Assembly: GCA_934491515.1 (NCBI GenBank)
Contig: CAKSTF010000016.1
Coordinates: forward strand, 1-43,006
Direction: 5' to 3'
Origin: an uncultured Eubacteriales bacterium
Lineage (GTDB): Bacteria > Bacillota > Clostridia > Oscillospirales > Acutalibacteraceae
DNA: 43,006 nt
The notes beneath the pieces were generated by a model, which was not told the DNA's origin, searched no databases, and was given only the letters and a program-made list of their open reading frames with translations. Within the stretch, counting starts at the first letter, position 1. Each line of letters starts with the position of its first letter. The position numbers and the translations under genes were made by a program. This document shows, piece by piece, positions 33,945 through 41,199 of the stretch.

Positions 33945-34871
33945 TTACTCTGCCGTTTTGCCGCATATATCCGCATTGCCGCGCAGCATATCCTCGGCGT
34001 TCATAGTTTTTTTACCCTCCGGCTGAACGATAACAAGACGAAGTGCGGTTTTACCGCCGCACGATACATAAAGTCCGCCGTTTTCGGAAAACAGCGTGCC
34101 TGCGGAATATTTATCGGAGGTTACGGCGTCTGCCGCATATATCTTAATACGCTTTCCTTCAAGCAGGAAAAACGCTACCGGCCACGGATTAAATCCGCGC
34201 ACAAGGTTATTAAGTTCCGCCGCAGTTTTTGTAAAGTCGAGATGCGCCATTTCTTTTTTGATGATAGGCGCATAAGTGGCTTTTGTACCGTCCTGTTTTT
34301 TAGGGGTGATTCCGCCGTCAAGAAGTTTTTTAACGGTTGAAAGCATAAGTTCTGCGGTAACAACGGAAAGTCGCTCAAAAAGTTCACCGGCTGTTTCCGC
34401 ATCGCCTATTGCAACCTTTCTTGACTCAAGTATATCTCCCGTGTCCATACCCTTGTCCATAAGCATGGTGGTAACGCCGGTTTCGGTCTTGCCGGTTACT
34501 ATCGACCACTGTATGGGCGACGCGCCGCGCAATTCCGGCAGCAGCGAAGCGTGACCGTTAACGCAGCCGAATTTCGGGAGGGAAAGTATCTCTTCGGGGA
34601 GAATTTTTCCGTATGCCACAACCGCTATTAAGTCGGGCGAGATTTTTTTAAGTATTTCTTCCGCACTGCCGTCGCGAAGCGTAGCAGGCTGGTAAACGGG
34701 TATGCCGTGTTCAAGCGCAAAAACCTTTGTTGCGGGCGCGGTAAGCACCTGTTTTCTGCCAACCGGTTTATCGGGTTGCGCAAAAACCGCCGCTATTTCG
34801 TATCCTGCGCCGTAAAGCGCGGCAAGGGTCTTTTCCGAATATTCGGGCGTACCCATAAAAACTATTCGCAT
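33945..34871 (-). CDS. fmt: Methionyl-tRNA formyltransferase
   Basis: A 308-residue enzyme that formylates initiator Met-tRNA with 10-formyl-tetrahydrofolate. The start MRIVFMGTPEYSEKTLAAL and QPDKPVGRKQ are typical. The catalytic segment NGHASLLPELRGASPIQWSI holds Asn, His and further on the Asp in KGMDTGDIL. The C-terminal OB-like domain has VRGFNPWPVAF. GGAG lies seven bases before the ATG. It follows def by eight bases, forming the formylation/deformylation pair. Confidence 0.97.
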   Translation of the reverse strand: MRIVFMGTPEYSEKTLAALYGAGYEIAAVFAQPDKPVGRKQVLTAPATKVFALEHGIPVYQPATLRDGSAEEILKKISPDLIAVVAYGKILPEEILSLPKFGCVNGHASLLPELRGASPIQWSIVTGKTETGVTTMLMDKGMDTGDILESRKVAIGDAETAGELFERLSVVTAELMLSTVKKLLDGGITPKKQDGTKATYAPIIKKEMAHLDFTKTAAELNNLVRGFNPWPVAFFLLEGKRIKIYAADAVTSDKYSAGTLFSENGGLYVSCGGKTALRLVIVQPEGKKTMNAEDMLRGNADICGKTAE

Positions 34872-34879
34872 AAACTCTC

Positions 34880-35329
34880 CTACTGTTCCTTTTTGTGCGC
34901 CCTGTCAATAAACAGAACGCCGTCAAGATGGTCTATTTCGTGGCAAAGCGCGCGTGCTTTAAGTCCTTCCGCCGAAAGGGTGAAGGTATTGCCGTTTCTG
35001 TCCTGAGCGTGCACTTTAACGTACATCGGTCTTACTACCGGTTCATATCGCCCGGGAAGCGAAAGACAGCCCTCGTCGCCGTCCTGCTCGCCCGAAGTTT
35101 CATCAATAACCGGGTTCACAAGTTCCACAAGTCCGTCACCCACGTCAATTACGCAATAACGCCTTAAAATCCCGACCTGGGGCGCCGCAAGACCCACGCC
35201 GTCGGCAGCATACATAGTTTCTGCCATATCATCAAGCGTTTGCGCAAGTTTTCCGTCAAAATTGAGCTGCGACCTGCATACTTTTCTTAAAATATCGTCG
35301 CCTAACTTTACAATATTTCTTTTTGCCAT
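34880..35329 (-). CDS. def: Peptide deformylase
   Basis: A 149-residue metallohydrolase that removes the N-formyl group from new proteins. All three family motifs are present: GVGLAAPQVG, EGCLSLP (metal Cys) and HEIDHLDG (two metal His and the catalytic Glu). The short length fits type-1 enzymes. Two ATG codons are in tandem. The second, at 35329, has AGG seven bases away and is preferred. It begins 16 bases after priA. Confidence 0.96.
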   Translation of the reverse strand: MAKRNIVKLGDDILRKVCRSQLNFDGKLAQTLDDMAETMYAADGVGLAAPQVGILRRYCVIDVGDGLVELVNPVIDETSGEQDGDEGCLSLPGRYEPVVRPMYVKVHAQDRNGNTFTLSAEGLKARALCHEIDHLDGVLFIDRAHKKEQ

Positions 35330-35345
35330 CATTTCACCTGATTTT

Positions 35346-37766
35346 TTAAATGACCGTTTCGGGGTTCATATCTATAACAATACTCATATCCCTTACACGT
35401 TTGATGTCCGCGGCTTTTCGCGCAAGTTCACGAAAACGCGAATTGTTTTTGCATTTTATCATCATACGGTATCTGTATTTGCCGCCGACTTTCGGAACGG
35501 CGGCGGCGCAGGGACCGAGTATTATAAGTTTAATATCCGAAAAATCGGACATAGCAAGTTTTTTAATATTTGAAAACACTTCCGTAATTGCCGACTGTGC
35601 AAGAACACGATCGGCGGAATGAGCAGATATAACGCATATATCGCAAAACGGCGGAAATATCATAAGCCGGCGGTTTTGGATCTCTTCATCGTAAAAAGCG
35701 TCATAATCCTGTGCCTTGGCAAGTTCAATTATATGATTCTGCGGTTCCGAAGTTTGTATAACGGCGGTTCCGGCGTCTCCCGACCTGCCTGCCCTGCCGA
35801 CAACCTGTGAAAGAAGTGAAAAGGTGCGTTCAAAGCCGCGGTAATCGTCGCTCATAAGTGCCTTATCCGCCCCAATAACACCGACAAGTGTAACATTCGG
35901 AAAATCAAGACCTTTTGCAACCATTTGCGTGCCAAGCAGTATATCATATTCGCCGTTTGCAAAAGCGTTTAGTTTCACGGCATACGAGTCGCGTGTCATT
36001 GTACTGTCGGCATCAAGTCTTAAAATGCGTGCATTCGGGAAAAGCAATCCGATTTCCTCTTCTATTTTTTGCGTTCCTGCGCCCGAAAAAACAATATTTT
36101 CACTTCCGCACTGACTGCATTTATGCGGAACAGGTATCGATTTGCCGCAATAATGGCACATAAGCCTGCCGTTTGCCCTGTGATAAGTAAGACTTATGCT
36201 GCATTCGTCACATTCAAAAACATATCCGCAGTCCCTGCAGGAAACATAGGTGTTGTGACCGCGGCGGTTAAGCAGTATTATTATCTGTTTTCCTGCCGTT
36301 AACTGTCGGTCTATGTCTACCGCCAGTTCGCGGCTTATATTACCGGAGTTGCCCTCCTCAAGTTCCTTTTTCATATCAACAAGGCGAACTTCCGGAAGTA
36401 CGGCGCTGCCGTACCTGTGCCTTAACTTATAAAGACCGTACCTGCCGCTTTTGGCCTTACTGTAGGCTGTAAGCGAAGGCGTTGCGGAGGCAAGACACAA
36501 AAGGCATTTGTGATACGCCGCACGGAACTGCGCAACATCTCTTGCGTGAAAGCGCGGGGATTTTTCGGAACGGTATGTATGTTCCTGTTCCTCGTCCATA
36601 ATTATAAGTCCAAGATTTTCAAAAGGGGCGAACACGGCACTTCTTGTACCTATTGCCACCTTTGCCCTGCCAAGCCGTACGCGGTTATACTCGTCCATAC
36701 GCTGACCCAGGGAAAGCCCGCTGTGAAATACAGCCACCGAGTCGCCGTAACGAACCGAAAAAATGTTGATCATTTGAGGAGTCAACGCTATTTCCGGCAC
36801 CATTACTATAACTCCGCGACCTTTTTCAAGCGCCGTATCGACAAGTTTAAGATAAACCTGCGTTTTTCCGCTGCCGGTAATACCGTACAAAAGCGATACT
36901 TTAGCCTCTTCAAGTTCGCCCGAAAGACCGTCATACGCTGCCTGCTGTTCGCAGGACAGTTGAATCTCGTCCCGATTTGCCTTTTTTTGCGGCGATACCG
37001 GCATACGGAATTCCTGTTTTTCAAAAAAAGCGGCAACGCCCTTTTTACAGAGCGCATCCAATACTCCGGAGGTGGCGCCTGTAAAGTATTCCAGTTCTTT
37101 AACGCTTACTTCCCCCACGGTTTCCAGCACCGAATAAACTTCTTTTTGCCTTTTTGTAAGTTTTACGCTGTCGGCGGAAATTTCGGTAAGCCTTATATAC
37201 TTTTTCTTTAAATCCGCCATATTTCTTACAGGCTGCGTGTTGTGAAATACTGCCTGTTTTTCGCCCAAAGATAAAAGCAATTCTTCGGCATTTTCAAAGG
37301 CGGCGGACAGTTTTTTATAAGAGGTTTCGCCGTTCTTTTTAAGATAGGCGTAAATGTACGCTTCGGGTCCCGATAAAAGCGATTCGGTTAAAAATTCGGG
37401 ATTCGCGGTGTAAAAATCGTGCATCCTGTAACCGAGCCCCGTGGGGATCATGGTATGAACCGCGTCAAAGTACGTACAGAATGTGCGTTCCTTTAAATAC
37501 TCGCAAAGGCGCAGCATTTCGTCGGTAAGAACCGGCTTTTCATCGGTAAGGGCGGCGATTTCCTTGTAACCTGCGCAATCGCTTTTTTCGGCTTTTTGAA
37601 GTGAAAATATCATACCCTGCCTTAAAGCGTTTCCTTTACCGAACGGAACCGTAACGCGGCAGCCCGCAACGCATTTACCGTATAACTTTTCCGGCAGCAG
37701 ATAGCCGTACAGTTTATCAAAACTGCCTGCGGCACCTTCGATCGCCACCGACGCGGTAAAGCACAT
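35346..37766 (-). CDS. priA: Primosomal protein N' (PriA helicase)
   Basis: An 806-residue replication-restart helicase. The N-terminal DNA-binding domain begins FTASVAIEGAAGSFDKLYGYLLP. The helicase core has Walker A GITGSGKT, the DEEQ box (IIMDEEQEHTYRSEKSPRFHARD) and the later SQVVGRAGRSG. A zinc module with eight Cys sits between the lobes (CRDCGYVFECDEC, CHYCGK, CSQCG). AAGGGGTGAC precedes the ATG. In Bacillus coaBC lies between rpoZ and priA. Here only 51 bases separate them and no coaBC is present. Confidence 0.97.
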   Translation of the reverse strand: MCFTASVAIEGAAGSFDKLYGYLLPEKLYGKCVAGCRVTVPFGKGNALRQGMIFSLQKAEKSDCAGYKEIAALTDEKPVLTDEMLRLCEYLKERTFCTYFDAVHTMIPTGLGYRMHDFYTANPEFLTESLLSGPEAYIYAYLKKNGETSYKKLSAAFENAEELLLSLGEKQAVFHNTQPVRNMADLKKKYIRLTEISADSVKLTKRQKEVYSVLETVGEVSVKELEYFTGATSGVLDALCKKGVAAFFEKQEFRMPVSPQKKANRDEIQLSCEQQAAYDGLSGELEEAKVSLLYGITGSGKTQVYLKLVDTALEKGRGVIVMVPEIALTPQMINIFSVRYGDSVAVFHSGLSLGQRMDEYNRVRLGRAKVAIGTRSAVFAPFENLGLIIMDEEQEHTYRSEKSPRFHARDVAQFRAAYHKCLLCLASATPSLTAYSKAKSGRYGLYKLRHRYGSAVLPEVRLVDMKKELEEGNSGNISRELAVDIDRQLTAGKQIIILLNRRGHNTYVSCRDCGYVFECDECSISLTYHRANGRLMCHYCGKSIPVPHKCSQCGSENIVFSGAGTQKIEEEIGLLFPNARILRLDADSTMTRDSYAVKLNAFANGEYDILLGTQMVAKGLDFPNVTLVGVIGADKALMSDDYRGFERTFSLLSQVVGRAGRSGDAGTAVIQTSEPQNHIIELAKAQDYDAFYDEEIQNRRLMIFPPFCDICVISAHSADRVLAQSAITEVFSNIKKLAMSDFSDIKLIILGPCAAAVPKVGGKYRYRMMIKCKNNSRFRELARKAADIKRVRDMSIVIDMNPETVI

Positions 37767-37817
37767 TACAAGTCACCCCTTCGCCCTCATAAATCACATT
37801 TACATCTGCCCGTATTT

Positions 37818-37997
37818 TTAAAGATTCTTTTCTTCGGCAAGTTTATTGATTGCTATACTTACCGGTTTTTCGATAAGTATTTCTTCGCGTTCCTGCGCCT
37901 CGGTAGATACCTCACGCGCAAGTTTTGCAACGTCGGTAACAAGACGGTAACGATTGTCATAATTTTCGATAAGTTTTCCTATTGCGGGATTAAGCAT
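37818..37997 (-). CDS. rpoZ: DNA-directed RNA polymerase omega subunit
   Basis: A 59-residue protein, easily missed because of its size. It starts MLNPAIGKLIENYDNRY, followed by RLVTDVAKLARE and EKPVSIAINKLAEEK, which match the omega pattern (R-Y/F-x-LV, A-x-RAR, KPV-x-AI-x-E-I/L-A). It supports folding of the beta' subunit and, in some bacteria, the ppGpp response. AAAGGAAG lies nine bases before the ATG. It sits between gmk and priA, exactly where omega lies in Firmicutes. It is shorter than the Bacillus protein (about 67 residues). Confidence 0.93.
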   Translation of the reverse strand: MLNPAIGKLIENYDNRYRLVTDVAKLAREVSTEAQEREEILIEKPVSIAINKLAEEKNL

Positions 37998-38017
37998 AAT
38001 ATTTCTTCCTTTCGGTT

Positions 38018-38575
38018 TTATCTTTTTTGTTTTATTATTTCGACTACTTCCCGTACCGCGGTATCGAGATCGTCGTTAATAACTACGTAATTGAACTCGG
38101 AGGCTCTTTCAATTTCTCCTTTTGCCGCCGCTATGCGTTTTTGCAGGACATCCTCGCTTTCGGTAGCCCTTGCGCGCAGACGTTCTTCAAGCGTTTCAAC
38201 AGATGGCGGCATTATAAATATGCTTACTGCCTCCGGCAGTTTGGCGCGTATATTGGCGGCGCCGTTAACATCTACTTCTATAAGCATATCCTCGCCCTTT
38301 GATATGCACTCCTTAACGGGGTCTATAGGCGTTCCGTAATAATTTCCTACAAAGCAATTGTATTCAAGCAGTTTATCGTCCGCTATCATTTTTTCAAATT
38401 CTTCACGGCTTACAAAGTGGTATTTTTCGCCCTCTTTTTCGCCTGCGCGCATAGGACGCGTTACGGAAGAAATTGAAAATTTAAGTTCGGGCAGATTCTG
38501 AAAGACCCTTTGCATTATAGTGTCCTTACCGCAGCCCGAAGGTCCGCTTATAACAAACAGTTTTCCTTTACTCAT
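38018..38575 (-). CDS. gmk: Guanylate kinase
   Basis: A 185-residue enzyme that phosphorylates GMP to GDP. The P-loop is SGPSGCGKDT near the N-terminus. It is followed by SSVTRPMRAGEKEGEKYHFVSREEFE, the GMP-binding part, and IEVDVNGAANIR with IFIMPPSVETLEERL. ATG at 38575 is chosen because GAGGAGG lies six bases upstream inside remA. The frame is open further up but without support. It overlaps remA by eight bases. Confidence 0.97.
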   Translation of the reverse strand: MSKGKLFVISGPSGCGKDTIMQRVFQNLPELKFSISSVTRPMRAGEKEGEKYHFVSREEFEKMIADDKLLEYNCFVGNYYGTPIDPVKECISKGEDMLIEVDVNGAANIRAKLPEAVSIFIMPPSVETLEERLRARATESEDVLQKRIAAAKGEIERASEFNYVVINDDLDTAVREVVEIIKQKR

Positions 38576-38837
38576 CAACATCCTCCTCGTCGTCAACGGC
38601 ATTTTCATCGGATATCCTGTTTGCAACCGTTTCCGCCTGCAGATAAGTGAGTATGATATGATCGCTGTCGGTAATAATTACCGCGCGTGTTCTTCTTCCG
38701 TGGGTGGCGTCAATAAGCGTTCCCCTGTCCTTCGCGTCCTGCACGATACGTTTTATCGGCGCCGAATCAGGACTTACAATGGCAACCATTCTGTTAGCGG
38801 AAACCATATTGCCGAAGCCTATGTTAATAAGCCGCAT
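38568..38837 (-). CDS. remA: RemA-like DNA-binding regulator (DUF370)
   Basis: An 89-residue protein with the RemA pattern: MRLINIGFGNMVSANRMVAIV, SPDSAPIKRI, DATHGRRTRAVIITDSDHIILT. In Bacillus RemA is a ring-forming DNA-binding activator of matrix and osmoprotection genes. Clostridia nearly always keep it between yicC and gmk, as here. The C-terminal tail is acidic (DDEEDVDE), and its codons contain the ribosome site of gmk. AAAGGGG precedes the ATG. Targets in this organism are unknown. Confidence 0.94.
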   Translation of the reverse strand: MRLINIGFGNMVSANRMVAIVSPDSAPIKRIVQDAKDRGTLIDATHGRRTRAVIITDSDHIILTYLQAETVANRISDENAVDDEEDVDE

Positions 38838-38852
38838 TATTTATTATCCCCT

Positions 38853-39719
38853 TTATTCAATATTCTGTATCTGTTCTCTTATTTTTTCTATTTCTGCTTT
38901 TATATCAACCACGGTATGTGCTATTTCAATATCCTGCGCTTTTGAACCGATGGTATTTGTTTCCCTGTTCATTTCCTGAACAAGAAAATCAAGTTTTCTG
39001 CCTATTGCACCGCCGCCCCCAAAAAGCTCGGAGAGCGCTTTTATGTGGCTGCGAAGTCTTACCGTTTCTTCTGCAACGGCAACCTTATCCGCAAATATAG
39101 CGGTTTCGGTGATAAGGCGCTGTTCGTCAATTTCGGCGTTGTCAAGAAGTTCGCGTATTTTTTCTTCAAGGCGCTGCCTGTAAGCCTTTACCGTCTGCGG
39201 AGAACGTTCTTCAATAAACGCGACCTTTGAAAGTATCAAGTCGGTGCGGTTTAACACGTCCTGTTTTAAACGTTCACCCTCTGCCGCGCGCATTTCCAAA
39301 AAACCGTCAAGCGCAGCCGCAGCCGCTTCAAGCGCCAGTTTTGTAATAAGTTCTTCCGAAATATCACGCCGCTTTAACGTGAACATATCGGGAACGCCGA
39401 TAAGCGAAGATACCTTGACATCGTTTTTAAGTTTGTAATCCTTAGCCGTTTTGCGCAAGGCACCTATATATGCTTCCGCATACGCGGAGTTCACGGCAAC
39501 CGAAACCGCGTCTTTGGAATTATCCTCAATAATCACGGAAAGTTCCGTTTTGCCGCGTGAAATTTTAGAATTGCAAAGAGATTTTAACTTTTCGTCCAAA
39601 AACTGATACGCTTTCGGACACCTGCATGAAAATTCAAAAAACCTATGATTAACCGATCTTATTTCAACTGTAACACTGAGTCCCTGCTCTGCGGCGGAAC
39701 CCCTGCCGAATCCGGTCAT
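38853..39719 (-). CDS. yicC: YicC/YloC-family endoribonuclease
   Basis: A 288-residue RNase of the YicC family. It begins MTGFGRGSA and has the conserved EIRSVNHRFFEFSCRCP, ISRGKTELSV, EMRAAEGERLKQD and the C-terminal GRKLDFLVQEMNRETNTIGSKA. It cuts single-stranded RNA and takes part in sRNA turnover in other bacteria. The frame is open to 39764, across part of the hairpin element, but family members start near MTGFGR, so ATG 39719 is used. The ribosome site is weak. It is the first gene of the long minus-strand cluster and is preceded by a good promoter. Confidence 0.95.
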   Translation of the reverse strand: MTGFGRGSAAEQGLSVTVEIRSVNHRFFEFSCRCPKAYQFLDEKLKSLCNSKISRGKTELSVIIEDNSKDAVSVAVNSAYAEAYIGALRKTAKDYKLKNDVKVSSLIGVPDMFTLKRRDISEELITKLALEAAAAALDGFLEMRAAEGERLKQDVLNRTDLILSKVAFIEERSPQTVKAYRQRLEEKIRELLDNAEIDEQRLITETAIFADKVAVAEETVRLRSHIKALSELFGGGGAIGRKLDFLVQEMNRETNTIGSKAQDIEIAHTVVDIKAEIEKIREQIQNIE

Positions 39720-39753
39720 ACTGAAAACCGTAAAAACCAACTCCAAACCGTAT

Positions 39754-39789
39754 AGACAAAACAATCATTGTATCCTGATTGTTTTGTCT
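39754..39789 (-). repeat. 36-bp hairpin element, copy 2
   Basis: Plus-strand reading: arm AGACAAAACAATCA, spacer TTGTATCC, arm TGATTGTTTTGTCT, with perfect 14-bp arms. Its reverse complement matches copy 1 at 21180-21215 in 35 of 36 positions. It lies in the 5' leader of yicC, between the promoter and the start codon. Confidence 0.92.
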
Positions 39790-39802
39790 GAATATTCAAT
39801 AT

Positions 39803-39831
39803 ATTTTACCAAAAAAGCAGTTATTTGTCAA
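39803..39831 (-). promoter_or_regulatory. Promoter of the yicC cluster
   Basis: On the minus strand TTGACA (39826-39831), 17 bases, TAAAAT (39803-39808). Transcription would begin near 39796, so the leader of about 77 bases includes the whole 36-bp hairpin. Confidence 0.78.
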
Positions 39832-39901
39832 TGGCGGGCAGCAGAAAACACCTGCTTTTACGGACAAAACTCCTGTTATTGTTCATATACGGTCAAAGGC
39901 G

Positions 39902-39930
39902 TTGAATATCAAATTGAAATATGTTAGAAT
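39902..39930 (+). promoter_or_regulatory. Promoter of the chromate transporter genes
   Basis: TTGAAT (39902-39907), 17 bases, TAGAAT (39925-39930) with TGT before it (extended -10). It lies 32 bases upstream of the ATG. Confidence 0.68.
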
Positions 39931-39961
39931 ACTATGGAACAAAGGGAGTGTTTTCAAAGGT

Positions 39962-40555
39962 ATGAATGGCAAATTTAAGACGCTTTTTTCGCTTTTTATG
40001 ACGTTTTTAAAAATAGGGGCGTTCACCTTCGGCGGCGGTTACGCCATGGTGGCAGTGCTGCAAAACGAGTTTGTAACAAAAAAGAAGTGGCTCACCGCAG
40101 AGGAATTTCTTGATATGATAGCCATTGCGGAATCAACGCCCGGTCCGGTCGCAATCAACAGCGCAACATACATCGGCTATAAAACAGCCGGAATTGCGGG
40201 CGGTATTTTAAGCACTGCGGCAGTTACCGTTCCGTCGTTTGCGGTAATTTACATAATTTCCCTTTTTTATGATTCTTTTTCACACCTCACATTTGTTCAG
40301 TACGCATTTAAGGGAATCAGGGCGTGCATAATATATCTTATACTTAAGGCGGGAATAAAACTGTTTCGCAGCATACCTAAAAACACCTTTAACTGCGTCG
40401 TGTTTGCAGTTATACTTTCGGCGGTTATACTACTTACTCTTTTCGCGGTCGATTTTTCAAGCATTTACTGCATACTTATCTGCGGCACTTCAGGAGTTGC
40501 TGTATATTTGATTCAAAAGTTGAAGACGCGGCAAAGGAAAGGCGGTAAAGTATGA
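39962..40555 (+). CDS. Chromate transporter half-protein, first subunit
   Basis: A 197-residue membrane protein of the CHR family, single-domain form. The signature FLKIGAFTFGGGYAM lies near the N-terminus. IAESTPGPVAINSATYIGYKTAG and about five or six helices follow. Single-domain CHR proteins occur as adjacent pairs that replace one full ChrA and export chromate (or sulfate-like anions) in heterodimers. ATG 39962 is downstream of the promoter. GGGAG is 13 bases away, and an AAAGG directly before it is too close, so the start is only fairly sure. It overlaps the second subunit by four bases (ATGA). Confidence 0.9.
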   Translation: MNGKFKTLFSLFMTFLKIGAFTFGGGYAMVAVLQNEFVTKKKWLTAEEFLDMIAIAESTPGPVAINSATYIGYKTAGIAGGILSTAAVTVPSFAVIYIISLFYDSFSHLTFVQYAFKGIRACIIYLILKAGIKLFRSIPKNTFNCVVFAVILSAVILLTLFAVDFSSIYCILICGTSGVAVYLIQKLKTRQRKGGKV

Positions 40556-41127
40556 TATATCTGCGCCTTTTTCTTACATTCTTAAAAATCGGAGCATTCA
40601 CTTTCGGCGGCGGTTATGCCATGATACCGATAGTGCGCGATGCGGTTATAACAAACGGGTGGCTGACTTCTGACGAGTTTCTTGATTTTCTTGCCGTTTC
40701 CGAGTCCACCCCGGGTCCCCTTGCCGTAAATATGGCAACATTTGTAGGCAGCGAAACGGGTGGCTTTTTAGGTTCGCTGCTTGCAACGCTCGGCGTGGTG
40801 CTGCCGTCACTGATTATAATACTTCTTATTGCCGCCGTTATAAACAATCTGCTTAAATTTGCGGGCGTTAACGCCTTTTTAAGCGGCGTCAGACCCTGCG
40901 TTACGGCGCTTGTTCTTTCCGCCGCCGTATTGCTTGCGGGGGAGGCGTTTTTAAATGTTACAACGGTAAAAGACAAAATAAGCCCCGATTACAAGGCGAT
41001 AATAATTTTTGCGTTTACCGCAGCGATATCGCCTGTTTGCAAAAAGGTATTTAAAAAAGAAATATCACCGATTCTTCTTATTGTAATATCCGCAGCTGCC
41101 GGCATTTTGATTTACGGAGTTCTTTAG
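40552..41127 (+). CDS. Chromate transporter half-protein, second subunit
   Basis: A 191-residue partner of the preceding gene and its paralogue. It repeats FLKIGAFTFGGGYAM and has VSESTPGPLAVNMATFVGSETGG, again with about six membrane helices and no soluble domain. ATG overlaps the stop of the first subunit (ATGA), with AAAGGCGG upstream. Chromate is the family name; the natural substrate in a gut-type anaerobe may differ. No ChrB-type regulator is nearby. Confidence 0.92.
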   Translation: MIYLRLFLTFLKIGAFTFGGGYAMIPIVRDAVITNGWLTSDEFLDFLAVSESTPGPLAVNMATFVGSETGGFLGSLLATLGVVLPSLIIILLIAAVINNLLKFAGVNAFLSGVRPCVTALVLSAAVLLAGEAFLNVTTVKDKISPDYKAIIIFAFTAAISPVCKKVFKKEISPILLIVISAAAGILIYGVL

Positions 41128-41153
41128 ACCGTTTCCCCGACTATTAAATATAC

Positions 41154-41189
41154 AAAAATCCCTTCTTATTCGCATAAGAAGGGATTTTT
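41154..41189. terminator. Bidirectional terminator between the chromate genes and ftsH
   Basis: A 16-bp perfect stem (AAAAATCCCTTCTTAT at 41154-41169, complement at 41174-41189) with loop TCGC. T-runs are formed on either strand, serving the convergent genes ending at 41127 and 41200. Confidence 0.93.
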
Positions 41190-41199
41190 CATTATACTG

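Noticed and set aside
36510..37211. Open frame of 233 codons on the plus strand opposite priA
   Set aside because: Shadow of priA, whose helicase and zinc motifs are intact on the minus strand.
39720..39764. Upstream extension of yicC to 39764
   Set aside because: It would include part of the 36-bp hairpin and residues not found in the family; the family start MTGFGR is at 39719.
39779..39961. Upstream extension of the first chromate transporter subunit
   Set aside because: It runs through two promoters and the repeat, and family members begin shortly before the FLKIGAFTFGG motif.
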